This document shows positions 36,428 to 46,499 of a DNA stretch of 64,000 nucleotides, piece by piece (position 1 is the first letter of the stretch; each line of letters opens with the position of its first letter). The DNA lies in assembly GCF_000282455.1 (NCBI RefSeq), contig NZ_AKJG01000041.1, positions 124,001 through 188,000 of the forward strand, written 5' to 3'. The notes beneath the pieces are model-generated. The model searched no databases. It was not told the DNA's origin and was given only the letters and a program-made list of their open reading frames with translations. The translations under genes were made by a program, and so were the position numbers. Origin of the DNA: Pseudomonas sp. GM74. GTDB lineage: Bacteria; Pseudomonadota; Gammaproteobacteria; Pseudomonadales; Pseudomonadaceae.

Positions 36428-38230
36428 CTAGAACCACTCATCCTGCATCCCCAGGCACACATCGTCCCGCGCCTCAAGAATCGCCAGCTCATGGTGGCAG
36501 CCCGGCACTTCCCACGTCAGGAAGTAGCGCGCCGCCTGCAGCTTGCCTTTATAGAAGGCGACATCCGCCGCATTGCCCTTGGCCAGGCCTTCCTCGGCGC
36601 GGATCGCCTGTTCCAGCCAGCGCCAGCCGATCACGGTGTGACCGAACACCTTCAGGTACAGCGCCGAGTTCGCCAGGCTGCTGTTGATCTTGCCTTGGGC
36701 CAGATCGGTCAGCAGTCCGATGGTCACGGCTTGCAGGCGCGCCACCAGTTTCTCCAGCGGCTCGCGCAGCGGCGTCAGCGACTCGAATGCCTGGGCGCGT
36801 TCGGCGGTGTCGGCGATCAGGCGGATCAGATGCTTGAGCCCGGCGCCGCCGTTCTGTGCCAGTTTGCGGCCCAGCAGGTCCAGTGATTGAATGCCGTGGG
36901 TGCCTTCGTGGATCGGGTTCAGGCGGTTGTCGCGGTAGTACTGCTCCACCGGGTATTCGCGGGTGTAGCCGTGGCCGCCGAGGATCTGGATCGCCAGTTC
37001 GTTGGCCTTCAGGCAGAACTCCGATGGCCAGGATTTGACGATTGGTGTCAGCAAATCCAGCAGTTCATGGGCCTGCTTGCGTTCGGCTTCGGTCGCAAGG
37101 GTGGTGGTGTCATCGAACAGCCGCGCCGCGTACAGGCCGAGGTCGAACGAGCCTTCGACGTAGGCCTTTTGCGTCAACAGCATGCGTTTGACGTCGGCGT
37201 GCTGAATGATCGCCACCGGCGCGGTGTTCGGGTCCTTGCTGTCCGGCACGCGGCCCTGCGGACGCTCGCGGGCGTACTCCAGCGAATACAGATAGCCCGC
37301 GTAGCCAAGCATCACCGCGCCCATGCCGACGCCGATCCGCGCTTCGTTCATCATCTGGAACATGTAGCTCAAGCCATGGTGCGGCTTGCCCACCAGATAG
37401 CCGACGCACTCGCCGTTATCGCCGAAATTCAGTGCGGTAGAGGTGGTGCCACGCCAGCCCATCTTGTGGAATAGCCCGGCCAGCAGTACGTCGTTGCGCT
37501 TGCCGAGGCTGCCGTCGTCGTTGACCAGGAACTTGGGCACGATAAATAGCGAAATGCCCTTCACCCCGGCCGGTGCGTCCGGCAGCTTGGCCAGCACCAT
37601 GTGCACGATGTTTTCCGACAGCGGGTGATCGCCGCCGGAGATGAAGATCTTGTTGCCCTTTAGGCGATAAGTGCCGTCAGACGCAGGTTCTGCGCGGGTA
37701 CGAATATCCGACAGCGACGAGCCCGCGTGGGGTTCGGTCAGGGCCATGGTGCCGAAGAAGCGGCCATCGATCATCGGCTGCAGGAAGCGGCGTTTCTGCT
37801 CATCGGTGCCGAAGCTTTCGATCAGATTGGCCGCGCCCATGGTCAGGAACGGGTATGACGTCGAAGCCGCGTTGGCCGATTGAAAGTGCGCGAAGCAGGC
37901 CTGGGAAAGCAGTGTAGGAAGCTGCATGCCACCAGCGTCGAAACTGCGCGCGGCGTTGAGGAAGCCGGCTTCGAGGAAGGCGTCTACCGCCGGTTTCACT
38001 TCCGGAATCAGAATCGCCTGACCGTTCTCGTAGCGTGGCTCGTTCTCGTCGCCCTTGCGGTTGTGCGGGGCGAAGAACTTCTCGGCGATGCTGCGGGCGG
38101 TGCCAATGGCCGCATCGAAGGTTTCGCGGTTGTGCTCGGCGAAACGCTCACGCTGGGTCAGACCCTCGGCATCGAGGACTTCATACAGCTCGAAAGCCAG
38201 ATTGCGGGAACTGAGCAGCGTCTCGGACAT
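36428..38230 (-). CDS. Acyl-CoA dehydrogenase, long-chain type with a C-terminal extension
   Basis: A 600-residue flavoprotein dehydrogenase for the first step of fatty acid beta-oxidation. Seen are the FAD/substrate-binding ALTEPHAGSSLSDI, the GGDHPLSENIVHM segment, and the catalytic base region NPIHEGTHGIQSLDLLGRK, then a 130-residue C-terminal domain as in the large FadE-type enzymes of Pseudomonas (PA0506/PA0508-like). The chain-length preference is not readable. It is a single-gene unit bounded by REP doublets on both sides. Confidence 0.9.
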   Translation of the reverse strand: MSETLLSSRNLAFELYEVLDAEGLTQRERFAEHNRETFDAAIGTARSIAEKFFAPHNRKGDENEPRYENGQAILIPEVKPAVDAFLEAGFLNAARSFDAGGMQLPTLLSQACFAHFQSANAASTSYPFLTMGAANLIESFGTDEQKRRFLQPMIDGRFFGTMALTEPHAGSSLSDIRTRAEPASDGTYRLKGNKIFISGGDHPLSENIVHMVLAKLPDAPAGVKGISLFIVPKFLVNDDGSLGKRNDVLLAGLFHKMGWRGTTSTALNFGDNGECVGYLVGKPHHGLSYMFQMMNEARIGVGMGAVMLGYAGYLYSLEYARERPQGRVPDSKDPNTAPVAIIQHADVKRMLLTQKAYVEGSFDLGLYAARLFDDTTTLATEAERKQAHELLDLLTPIVKSWPSEFCLKANELAIQILGGHGYTREYPVEQYYRDNRLNPIHEGTHGIQSLDLLGRKLAQNGGAGLKHLIRLIADTAERAQAFESLTPLREPLEKLVARLQAVTIGLLTDLAQGKINSSLANSALYLKVFGHTVIGWRWLEQAIRAEEGLAKGNAADVAFYKGKLQAARYFLTWEVPGCHHELAILEARDDVCLGMQDEWF

Positions 38231-38348
38231 GGCGGCCTACCTTTTGTTGGGATGGGCCGAGTCTAGTCTTGTGAATTTATGCTGAATAGCATGATTGATG
38301 AGCGTGATGGTAGGGCAGAGCGCCGACTTAACAGGCACCACAAAACAA

Positions 38349-38440
38349 TTGTGGGAGCGGGCTTGCTCGCGAAGAGGTCGTCACATTCAACATTTAAGTT
38401 GACTGACAGTCCGCTTTCGCGAGCAAGCCGGCTCCCACAG
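38349..38440. repeat. REP doublet (REPIN)
   Basis: Arms TTGTGGGAGCGGGCTTGCTC.. (38349-38373) and ..GAGCAAGCCGGCTCCCACAG (38416-38440), one base off perfect, lie between the putA 3' end and the acyl-CoA dehydrogenase start. The rest of the 38231-38486 gap holds no gene. Confidence 0.9.
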
Positions 38441-38486
38441 GGATTTGATTGCCAGGCAGCTATCGTGGCTGCCCGGCTTATCGGGT

Positions 38487-41400
38487 TTAGCCGATGGTCA
38501 TCAAACTGGCATTACCACCCGCCGCAGCGGTGTTGACGCTCAACGCACGCTCGATCACCAAACGCTCCAGCGCAATGTTGGTTTCGCCTTGGGACAGACC
38601 CTGCACGCCGACGATGGCGCCGGCACGCTTGGCCACCTGCTGGCACACCGCACGCAACTGGTCGGAATGGCCGTGATGCACAACTGCATCAAACACCACT
38701 TCGTCCTTGTTCCAGTCGGAAACCAGCTTGATGCGGGCCTGAATGTCCTTCGGCAGGCGTGCGAACAAGGCCTTGGTCATGTCGGCTTCCGGCCATACCG
38801 CCGAACCACCGACTGCCAATACCGCCGCCAATTGAGTCAGCAGATCGCCTTCGACTTCCGCCAGGCCCAGCACGTGCTCACGTGGCAGGATCGCGTAGCT
38901 GTTGCGCTCGCCGGTCGGGCCGGCGAGGACGCGGGTGATGCCGCTTTGCGATTGCGCTGCGAACTGCACGCACAGGGTGCTCAGGTCGGCGAACTTGTGC
39001 TTGTCGGCCCAGGCTTTCAGGGCGGTCAACGGCTTGCTCATGGCGTCGCGCAGACGAACGTCCGGTGCTACGGCAGCATCGCCGCGAGCGAAGGATTGTT
39101 CGATCGCATCCGCAGGGCGGGTCGACAGCAGGCGGTACAGGTACAGTGGGCCACCGGCTTTCGGGCCTGTACCCGACAGGCCTTCGCCGCCGAATGGCTG
39201 CACGCCTACAACTGCGCCCACGATGTTGCGGTTGACGTAGACGTTACCGGCATTGACGTTGTCGATCACCTTGGCGATGGTCTCGTCGATGCGGGTGTGC
39301 ACGCCCAGGGTCAGGCCGTAGCCGGAAGCGTTGATCTGGCCGATCAGTTGATCGATGTCCTTGCGCTTGTAGCGAACCACGTGCAGCACCGGGCCGAAGA
39401 TCTCCCGCTGCAACTCGTCGAAGCTTTCCAGTTCGATCAGCGTCGGCATCACGAAGGTGCCGCGTTTGACTTCTTCGGCGTCGGCGATGGCCACCTGGTA
39501 CACGCTGCGACCTTTGTCGCGCATGGCCTGGATGTGCTTCTCGATGCCAGCCTTGGCTTCGGCGTCGATCACTGGGCCGATGTCCACGGACAGACGCTCA
39601 GGGTTGCCGAGACGGCTTTCAGCCATCGCGCCCTTGAGCATTTCGATGACGCGGTCAGCGGAATCTTCCTGCAAGCACAGTACACGCAGAGCCGAGCAAC
39701 GCTGGCCGGCGCTGTCGAACGCCGACGAAACCACGTCGATGACAACTTGTTCGGTCAGTGCCGAAGAGTCGACGATCATCGCGTTCTGGCCACCGGTTTC
39801 GGCGATCAGCGGGATTGGACGACCCTGGCTGTCCAGGCGGCCGGCGATGTTGCGTTGCAGCAGGCGAGCGACTTCGGTGGAACCGGTGAACATCACGCCT
39901 TTGACGCGATCGTCGCCGACCAGGCCGGCACCGACGGTTTCACCACGGCCCGGCAGCAGTTGCAGCACGCCTTCCGGAATACCGGCTTCGAGCAGCAGGC
40001 GCACGGCTTGGGCGGCAACCAGCGGAGTCTGTTCCGCAGGCTTGGCCAGTACCGGGTTACCGGCGGCCAGCGCAGCAGCCACCTGGCCACTGAAGATCGC
40101 CAGCGGGAAGTTCCACGGGCTGATGCATACCACTGGACCCAGCGGACGGTGAGCGTCATTGGTGAAATCGTTGCGTGCCTGCACGGCGTAATAACGCAGG
40201 AAGTCCACGGCTTCACGCACTTCGGCGATGGCGTTGGCGAAGGTCTTGCCGGCTTCGCGAGCCAGCAGGCCCATCAGCGGCTGGATTTCGGCTTCCATCA
40301 GGTCGGCGGCACGTTCCAGGATCGCGGCGCGTTCGGCGGGCGGTGTGGCCTGCCAGATCGGAGCAGCGTTGAGGGCGCACTGTATGGCGTTGTCGACGTC
40401 TTCGACGGTCGCTTCCTGTACATGGCCGACCACATCACGCAGATCGGACGGGTTCAGCACCGGAGCCGGGGCTTCGTTGCTGGATGCGCAGCCGAGTATC
40501 GGTGCGGCTTTCCAGTGGTTGTGCGCGGTGGCGAGCAGGGCGCAGGACAGCGACGCCAAACGATGTTCGTTGGCCATGTCGATGCCGCTGGAGTTGGCGC
40601 GCTCGGAACCATAGAGGTCACGCGGCAGCGGGATGCGTGGGTGCGGCAGGCCGAAACCACCTTCCACGGTCGCCATCTGCTCGATGCTGGCTACCGGGTC
40701 GGCCACCAGTTCCTGAATTGAAATCGACTGGTCGGCGATGCGGTTGACGAACGAAGTGTTCGCGCCGTTTTCCAGCAGGCGACGCACCAGATAGGCCAGC
40801 AGGGTTTCGTGGGTGCCGACTGGAGCGTACACACGGCACGGACGGTTCAGCTTGCCTTCGGAAACTTTGCCTACAACCTGTTCGTAAAGCGGTTCACCCA
40901 TGCCGTGCAGGCACTGGAACTCGTACTGGCCCGGGTAATAGTTCTGACCGGCGATGTGATAAATGGCCGACAGGGTGTGGGCGTTATGCGTGGCGAACTG
41001 CGGGTAGATGACTTCCGGCACCGACAGCAGTTTGCGGGCGCAAGCGATGTAGGAAACGTCGGTGTACACCTTGCGGGTGTAGACCGGGTAGCCTTCCAGG
41101 CCTTCGACCTGGGCGCGCTTGATCTCGCTGTCCCAGTACGCGCCTTTCACCAGGCGGATCATCAGGCGATGTCGGCTGCGGCGGGCCAGGTCGATCACGT
41201 AGTCGATCACGTACGGGCAACGCTTCTGATAAGCCTGGATCACGAAACCGATGCCGTTCCAGCCGGTCAGTTGCGGCTCGAAGCACAGGCGCTCGAGCAG
41301 ATCCAGCGACAGCTCCAGGCGGTCGGCTTCTTCGGCGTCGATGTTCAGGCCGATGTCGTATTGCTTGGCCAGCAGGGTCAGCGACAGCAGGCGCGGGTAC

Positions 41401-42437
41401 AGCTCGTCCATCACGCGCTCGTACTGCGCACGGCTGTAGCGTGGATGCAGGGCGGACAGCTTGATCGAAATGCCCGGGCCTTCATAAATCCCGCGACCGT
41501 GGGAGGCCTTGCCGATCGAGTGGATGGCTTGTTCGTACGAGGCCAGGTACTTCTGGGCGTCGTGCTCGGTGAGCGCGGCTTCACCCAGCATGTCGTAGGA
41601 ATAACGGAAGCCTTTGGCTTCGAACTTGCTCGCGTTGGCCAGGGCTTCGGCGATGGTTTCGCCGGTCACGAACTGCTCGCCCATCAGGCGCATGGCCATG
41701 TCGACGCCCTTGCGGATCATCGGCTCGCCGCTCTTGCCGATGATGCGGCTCAGGGACGAGGTCAGGCCGGCTTCGTTGTGCGTGGACACCAGTTTGCCGG
41801 TCAGCAGCAAGCCCCAGGTGGCGGCGTTGACGAACAGCGACGGGCTGTTGCCCAGGTGCGGCTGCCAGTTGCCGGTGCTGATCTTGTCGCGGATCAGGGC
41901 ATCGCGGGTGCCTTTGTCCGGGATGCGCAACAGCGCTTCGGCCAGGCACATCAGCGCCACGCCTTCCTGGGACGACAGGGAGAATTCCTGCAGCAGGCCC
42001 TGGACGATGCCGGCACGGCCGCCGGCGCTCTTCTGGTTGCGCAGTTTTTCAGCAATCGAGGCGGCGAGTTTGTTGGTGGCTTCGGCCATCGGTGCCGGCA
42101 GGCGAGCCTGTTCGATCAGCATCGGCACGACTTCCGGCTCAGGGCGGCGGTAGGCGGCGGTGATCGAGGCGCGCAGTACCGACTGCGGCAGGATGCTTTC
42201 GGCGAATTCGAGGAAGCACTGGTGGGCGTGATCCAGAGGTGCGTCGACGCTGTCGTCGGAATCCTTGGTCAAACCGTTCAGCTCGGACAGGGTTGCACCA
42301 CCCTCGAGTTTTTCCAGGTAATTGAAGATTGCCTGCTTGATCAGCCAGTGCGGCGTGCGATCAATCGAGGTCGCGGCGGCCTTGAGGCGTTCGCGGGTCG
42401 GGTCGTCAAGTTTGACCCCAAGGGTGGTGGTAGCCAT
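38487..42437 (-). CDS. putA: Trifunctional proline utilisation protein PutA
   Basis: A 1316-residue enzyme and repressor. Residues 1-47 form a ribbon-helix-helix DNA-binding domain (TTLGVKLDDPTRERLKAAA). The proline dehydrogenase barrel follows (about 190-560, with RMIRLVKGAYWDSEIKRAQ-like and PQFATHNAHT blocks), then the glutamate-semialdehyde dehydrogenase with Cys in GQRCSALR and a C-terminal domain. It oxidises proline to glutamate at the membrane and, without proline, represses put genes. ATG 42437 has GAGG upstream and gives the family length (about 1320). It is divergent from putP across an operator-rich gap. Confidence 0.97.
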   Translation of the reverse strand: MATTTLGVKLDDPTRERLKAAATSIDRTPHWLIKQAIFNYLEKLEGGATLSELNGLTKDSDDSVDAPLDHAHQCFLEFAESILPQSVLRASITAAYRRPEPEVVPMLIEQARLPAPMAEATNKLAASIAEKLRNQKSAGGRAGIVQGLLQEFSLSSQEGVALMCLAEALLRIPDKGTRDALIRDKISTGNWQPHLGNSPSLFVNAATWGLLLTGKLVSTHNEAGLTSSLSRIIGKSGEPMIRKGVDMAMRLMGEQFVTGETIAEALANASKFEAKGFRYSYDMLGEAALTEHDAQKYLASYEQAIHSIGKASHGRGIYEGPGISIKLSALHPRYSRAQYERVMDELYPRLLSLTLLAKQYDIGLNIDAEEADRLELSLDLLERLCFEPQLTGWNGIGFVIQAYQKRCPYVIDYVIDLARRSRHRLMIRLVKGAYWDSEIKRAQVEGLEGYPVYTRKVYTDVSYIACARKLLSVPEVIYPQFATHNAHTLSAIYHIAGQNYYPGQYEFQCLHGMGEPLYEQVVGKVSEGKLNRPCRVYAPVGTHETLLAYLVRRLLENGANTSFVNRIADQSISIQELVADPVASIEQMATVEGGFGLPHPRIPLPRDLYGSERANSSGIDMANEHRLASLSCALLATAHNHWKAAPILGCASSNEAPAPVLNPSDLRDVVGHVQEATVEDVDNAIQCALNAAPIWQATPPAERAAILERAADLMEAEIQPLMGLLAREAGKTFANAIAEVREAVDFLRYYAVQARNDFTNDAHRPLGPVVCISPWNFPLAIFSGQVAAALAAGNPVLAKPAEQTPLVAAQAVRLLLEAGIPEGVLQLLPGRGETVGAGLVGDDRVKGVMFTGSTEVARLLQRNIAGRLDSQGRPIPLIAETGGQNAMIVDSSALTEQVVIDVVSSAFDSAGQRCSALRVLCLQEDSADRVIEMLKGAMAESRLGNPERLSVDIGPVIDAEAKAGIEKHIQAMRDKGRSVYQVAIADAEEVKRGTFVMPTLIELESFDELQREIFGPVLHVVRYKRKDIDQLIGQINASGYGLTLGVHTRIDETIAKVIDNVNAGNVYVNRNIVGAVVGVQPFGGEGLSGTGPKAGGPLYLYRLLSTRPADAIEQSFARGDAAVAPDVRLRDAMSKPLTALKAWADKHKFADLSTLCVQFAAQSQSGITRVLAGPTGERNSYAILPREHVLGLAEVEGDLLTQLAAVLAVGGSAVWPEADMTKALFARLPKDIQARIKLVSDWNKDEVVFDAVVHHGHSDQLRAVCQQVAKRAGAIVGVQGLSQGETNIALERLVIERALSVNTAAAGGNASLMTIG

Positions 42438-42899
42438 ATTTTTATCCTCATGTTTGCCACGACTGCGTGGCATCAGCTGGCGGCAAGATTAGCCGTGCGA
42501 CTGTTGAGGTGCAACCGGGTGCAACCCTTTTTTTGTCGGAATATTACGCAGCTCGTCAGGAAATAAATTCTGGTACGGATGTGCCGCATCTGCTTGGTGC
42601 ATTTTTAATGCGGTTGGCTCTGGTTCTTGCTCCGAAAAGGAGCAAAAACCGGTGTTTGATATTTATTTCCGACTAGGTGCAACTTATTCTCAAGAAACTG
42701 GTTGCACCTTATTTGCTTTGTTGAATAGCATTCGCGCCCAAGGTGCAACCAGGACAAAATCCAGGTGCACCGGCTGATGGCTTTCCTGGGGAAACATCAG
42801 TCATAAATGCGCGGGATTCCGGATCGTCTGTCGAACGTATGCGTTTGCCAGCGGTTCACCAGCCGCCGCTACATAAAAACAAAGCCAGGGCGTAACTTA
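42438..42899. promoter_or_regulatory. putA-putP regulatory region with multiple PutA operator motifs
   Basis: The PutA half-site GTTGCA (or its complement TGCAAC) occurs exactly at 42510-42515, 42520-42525, 42678-42683, 42701-42706 and 42744-42749, and once with one change at 42766-42771. The first two are a direct repeat 10 bases apart, near putA; 42675-42683 and 42701-42709 form an inverted repeat AGGTGCAAC..GTTGCACCT. A 7-bp stem TTGCTCC-GAAAA-GGAGCAA lies at 42627-42645. This fits repression of both genes by PutA. Confidence 0.8.
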
Positions 42900-44384
42900 A
42901 TGAGCGTAAGCAATCCAACCCTGATCACGTTCGTGATCTACATCGCAGCAATGGTGCTGATCGGCTTGATGGCCTATCGCTCCACCAACAACCTTTCCGA
43001 CTACATTCTGGGCGGTCGCAGCCTGGGCAGCGTCGTGACTGCACTGTCCGCCGGTGCCTCCGACATGAGCGGCTGGTTGTTGATGGGCTTGCCCGGCGCA
43101 ATCTACATGTCCGGTCTTTCCGAAAGCTGGATCGCCATCGGCCTGATCGTCGGCGCCTACCTGAACTGGCTGTTCGTCGCCGGCCGTCTGCGCGTGCAAA
43201 CCGAGCACAACGGTGATGCACTGACCCTGCCGGACTACTTCGCCAGCCGTTTCGAAGACAAGAGCGGCCTGCTGCGGATCATCTCTGCGGTCGTGATCCT
43301 GGTGTTCTTCACCATCTACTGCGCTTCCGGCATCGTGGCCGGTGCCCGTCTGTTCGAAAGCACCTTCGGCATGTCCTACGAGACGGCGCTGTGGGCCGGT
43401 GCTGCGGCGACGATTGCCTACACCTTTATCGGTGGATTCCTGGCCGTAAGCTGGACCGATACCGTACAAGCCACCCTGATGATCTTCGCGTTGATCCTGA
43501 CGCCGGTTATCGTGCTGCTGGCCACCGGCGGCGTCGACACCACTTTCCTGGCCATCGAAGCGCAAGATCCCGCCAACTTCGACATGCTCAAGGGCACTAC
43601 TTTCATCGGCATTATCTCGCTGATGGGCTGGGGGCTGGGCTACTTCGGTCAGCCGCACATCCTGGCGCGTTTCATGGCTGCCGATTCGGTCAAATCGATC
43701 GCCAACGCCCGTCGCATCTCCATGACCTGGATGATCCTGTGCCTGGGCGGCACCGTGGCTGTGGGCTTCTTCGGTATCGCCTACTTCTCGGCGCACCCGG
43801 ACGTGGCTGGCGCAGTCTCCGAGAACCACGAGCGTGTGTTCATCGAGCTGGCCAAGATCCTGTTCAACCCATGGATCGCGGGTATCCTGCTGTCGGCCAT
43901 TCTGGCTGCCGTCATGAGCACCCTGAGCTGCCAGTTGCTGGTGTGCTCGAGCGCCCTGACCGAAGACTTCTACAAGACCTTCCTGCGTAAATCCGCTTCG
44001 CAGCTGGAACTGGTGTGGGTCGGCCGTGCCATGGTGCTGTTGGTTGCCCTGGTGGCTATCGCCCTGGCAGCCAACCCGGAAAACCGTGTACTGGGTCTGG
44101 TGAGCTACGCCTGGGCCGGTTTCGGTGCCGCATTCGGTCCGGTCGTGCTGATCTCCGTGATCTGGAAAGACATGACCCGCAACGGCGCACTGGCCGGTAT
44201 CCTGGTCGGCGCGATCACCGTGATCGTCTGGAAACACTTCGAACTGCTGGGCCTGTACGAAATCATCCCGGGCTTCATCTTCGCCAGCCTGGCGATCTAC
44301 TTCGTCAGCAAGATGGGCACGCCGACTGCCGGCATGTTCCAGCGTTTTGCTGCTGCAGAGAATGATTACCGCCTGAACAAGTGA
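42900..44384 (+). CDS. putP: Sodium/proline symporter PutP
   Basis: A 494-residue sodium:solute symporter with about 13 membrane segments. Family blocks include SDYILGGRSLGSVVTALSAG, SDMSGWLLMGLPG and MGWGLGYFGQPHILARFMA. It imports proline with Na+ for PutA to degrade. The length fits (E. coli 502). I chose ATG 42900 (AGGG upstream) because the longer frame adds residues outside the family. It is divergent from putA and shares the operator array; a strong terminator follows at 44423. Confidence 0.96.
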   Translation: MSVSNPTLITFVIYIAAMVLIGLMAYRSTNNLSDYILGGRSLGSVVTALSAGASDMSGWLLMGLPGAIYMSGLSESWIAIGLIVGAYLNWLFVAGRLRVQTEHNGDALTLPDYFASRFEDKSGLLRIISAVVILVFFTIYCASGIVAGARLFESTFGMSYETALWAGAAATIAYTFIGGFLAVSWTDTVQATLMIFALILTPVIVLLATGGVDTTFLAIEAQDPANFDMLKGTTFIGIISLMGWGLGYFGQPHILARFMAADSVKSIANARRISMTWMILCLGGTVAVGFFGIAYFSAHPDVAGAVSENHERVFIELAKILFNPWIAGILLSAILAAVMSTLSCQLLVCSSALTEDFYKTFLRKSASQLELVWVGRAMVLLVALVAIALAANPENRVLGLVSYAWAGFGAAFGPVVLISVIWKDMTRNGALAGILVGAITVIVWKHFELLGLYEIIPGFIFASLAIYFVSKMGTPTAGMFQRFAAAENDYRLNK

Positions 44385-44422
44385 TGAGTGATGGGGTGAA
44401 CGCTTCCCATCCCTGATAAAAG

Positions 44423-44459
44423 AACGGCTCGCAGCCTTATGGTGCGGGCCGTTTTTTTT
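44423..44459 (+). terminator. Rho-independent terminator of putP
   Basis: AACGGCTCGCA and TGCGGGCCGTT form an 11-bp stem (one G-U pair) around a 9-base loop, followed by eight T. It starts 39 bases after the putP stop. Confidence 0.9.
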
Positions 44460-44487
44460 GCCTCTCCCCCATCCCGACAACCGCTTC

Positions 44488-44748
44488 ATGGCATTGACCA
44501 GCAACTGCAACGACATGCCCACCCTGTTCGTCGACACCCACGCGCCACTCGACATCCTCACCGACGCTGCCAACTACAGAATCCGCGCAGTTACCCAAGT
44601 GCTTGAGAACCTGTCGATGCGCGGTTCGATTGAGTGCGAGTCGTTCATCCTCAGCGATTTCGCCTTGCTCTGCGCTATACCATTGCGTGATGGCTGTGAT
44701 GTGCTGGATGTGGTTGGGCGGCGGTTGCGGGCGGGGCCTTCGGCGTAG
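44488..44748 (+). CDS. Small protein of unknown function
   Basis: An 86-residue frame with codon use like its neighbours. The middle part (LFVDTHAPLDILTDAANYRI, then FALLCAIPLRDGCDVLDVV) recalls the small DUF3077/DUF6124-type orphan proteins of pseudomonads, but the match is weak by eye. There is no clear ribosome binding site, and a second ATG at 44515 may be the true start. It lies alone between the putP terminator and rlmJ. I cannot assign a function. Confidence 0.5.
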   Translation: MALTSNCNDMPTLFVDTHAPLDILTDAANYRIRAVTQVLENLSMRGSIECESFILSDFALLCAIPLRDGCDVLDVVGRRLRAGPSA

Positions 44749-44862
44749 CACATAGGGCTTTTGTGGTTAGGGGGGTGTAGTGCCTCAACTGGCCACTCAG
44801 CCGTGAACCCCTGACTTGCCGGCCGGTAAAAGGTAAACTTCCCGGCCTTCGCAGGAGCAGCC

Positions 44863-45699
44863 ATGAATTATCGCCACGCCTTCCATGCCGGCAATCACGC
44901 CGATGTGTTCAAACACCTGACCTTGACCCGCCTCATCGCCCTGATGTCGCGCAAGGAACAGCCGTTTGCCTATCTCGATACCCACGCCGGCATCGGTCTG
45001 TATGACCTTCAGGGTGATCAGGCCAACCGTACCGGCGAGTACCTGGAAGGCATTGCGCGTTTGTGGGGTCAGCCGGATCTGCCGATCCTGACCGCCGATT
45101 ACATGCAGGTGCTGCACGAGATGAATCCGGATGGCCAGTTGCGCTATTACCCGGGGTCGCCGGAGCTGGCGCGGCGCCTGACTCGCCCGCAGGACCGTGT
45201 GTTGCTCAACGAGAAGCATCCGGAAGACGGCGTTTTGCTCAAGGACAACATGGCCGGTGATCGTCGGGTCAAGGTGCACCTGGGTGAAGGCTGGCATGTG
45301 TCACGGGCCTTGCTGCCGGTGCCGGAGAAGCGTGCGGTGATGTTGATCGATCCGCCGTTCGAGAAGCTCGACGAGATGCAGCGTTGTGCCGCGTCGCTCA
45401 AGGAAGCGATTGGCCGGATGCGTCAGACCGTGGCGGCGATCTGGTACCCGGTGAAGGATCAGCGCGCGCTGCGCCGCTTCTATCAGGACCTGGCCGGTAC
45501 CGGTGCGCCGAAGTTGTTGCGGGTGGAGTTGCTGGTGCATCCGCTGGATACGCCGAACAGCCTGAACGGTTCCGGGTTGGCGATTGCCAATCCGCCGTGG
45601 GGGCTGGAGGAAGAGTTGCGTGAGCTGCTGCCGTGGTTGTCCGAGAAGCTTGGACAGACCCAGGGTGGGTGGCGGATGGATTGGTTGATTGCTGAGTAG
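44863..45699 (+). CDS. rlmJ: 23S rRNA (adenine-2030-N6)-methyltransferase RlmJ
   Basis: A 278-residue methyltransferase (formerly YhiR/ComJ). MNYRHAFHAGNHADVFKH is the family N-terminus, LDTHAGIGLY the SAM site and IDPPFE the catalytic DPP(F/Y) motif. It methylates A2030 of 23S rRNA in the cytoplasm. The length is as in E. coli (280). The ATG is preceded by GCAGGAGC. It is convergent with msrA, with an inverted repeat between them. Confidence 0.95.
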   Translation: MNYRHAFHAGNHADVFKHLTLTRLIALMSRKEQPFAYLDTHAGIGLYDLQGDQANRTGEYLEGIARLWGQPDLPILTADYMQVLHEMNPDGQLRYYPGSPELARRLTRPQDRVLLNEKHPEDGVLLKDNMAGDRRVKVHLGEGWHVSRALLPVPEKRAVMLIDPPFEKLDEMQRCAASLKEAIGRMRQTVAAIWYPVKDQRALRRFYQDLAGTGAPKLLRVELLVHPLDTPNSLNGSGLAIANPPWGLEEELRELLPWLSEKLGQTQGGWRMDWLIAE

Positions 45700-45776
45700 C
45701 AGCTGCAAGTTTCAAGCTACAAGCTGCAAGTTGAAGTTGCGAACACAGGGCTTGCAGCTTGAGGCTTGCAGCTTGT
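45700..45776. repeat. Inverted repeat cluster between rlmJ and msrA
   Basis: AGCTGCAAG occurs at 45701 and again within AAGCTGCAAG at 45721; the mirror CTTGCAGCTT/CTTGCAGCT occurs at 45751 and 45765. The paired arms sit between convergent genes and probably act as a shared terminator. Confidence 0.6.
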
Positions 45777-45782
45777 CACTGC

Positions 45783-46433
45783 TTATATAGGGCAGGTCAC
45801 GCCGGTACCGCCGATCCCGCAATAGCCTTCCGGGTTTTTCGCCAGGTACTGCTGGTGATACGTCTCGGCAAAGTAGACGGTCGGTGCCTGGTCGATTTCG
45901 GTGCTGATTTCACCGAGGCCGGCCTTGGACAGTTCAGCCTGGTACGCTTCTTTGCTCTTGAGCGCGGCTTCCAGTTGTTCCGGCGAGGTGGCGTAGATCA
46001 CCGAGCGGTACTGGGTGCCGATGTCGTTGCCCTGACGCATGCCCTGAGTCGGGTTGTGCAGTTCCCAGAACATCGTCAGCAGCTCCTGGTAGCTGACCTT
46101 GGCCTTGTCATACACCACCAGCACTACTTCGGCGTGGCCAGTCAGCCCCGAGCAGACTTCTTCGTAGGTCGGGTTCGGCGTGAAGCCGCCCGCGTAACCC
46201 ACAACAGTGCTGACTACGCCGTCGCGCTGCCAGAAGCGGCGTTCCGCACCCCAGAAACAGCCCAGGCCAAAGATCGCGAACTCGACGTCCTCGAAGAATG
46301 GACCCAGCAGAGGGGTGTCTTTGAAGACAAAGTGCTTCTCAGGCAAGTTCATCGGGGTTTCGCGGCCAGGCAGAGCTTGTTCTTTAGTCGGGAGCACGTT
46401 TTTGTTCACCAGAATTTCCGAGCGCAGAACCAT
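45783..46433 (-). CDS. msrA: Peptide methionine sulfoxide reductase MsrA
   Basis: A 216-residue enzyme that reduces methionine-S-sulfoxide in proteins. The active site is Cys59 in [10 protein letters not shown]; the C-terminus has the resolving Cys in [15 protein letters not shown]. Length and ends match the proteobacterial MsrA. No signal peptide is visible, so it is cytoplasmic. It is followed on the same strand by dipA upstream in the msrA-dipA order known from P. aeruginosa. Confidence 0.95.
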   Translation of the reverse strand: MVLRSEILVNKNVLPTKEQALPGRETPMNLPEKHFVFKDTPLLGPFFEDVEFAIFGLGCFWGAERRFWQRDGVVSTVVGYAGGFTPNPTYEEVCSGLTGHAEVVLVVYDKAKVSYQELLTMFWELHNPTQGMRQGNDIGTQYRSVIYATSPEQLEAALKSKEAYQAELSKAGLGEISTEIDQAPTVYFAETYHQQYLAKNPEGYCGIGGTGVTCPI

Positions 46434-46499
46434 GATCAGTCCTCTCAGTCAGGTTGAGTTGTAAATAAACAGACTGCCAGTGTGCCCAAATACTGCCGG

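Noticed and set aside
42627..42645. TTGCTCC-GAAAA-GGAGCAA stem as a terminator
   Set aside because: It lies in the divergent promoter region of putA/putP where no transcript should end, and has no T-run.
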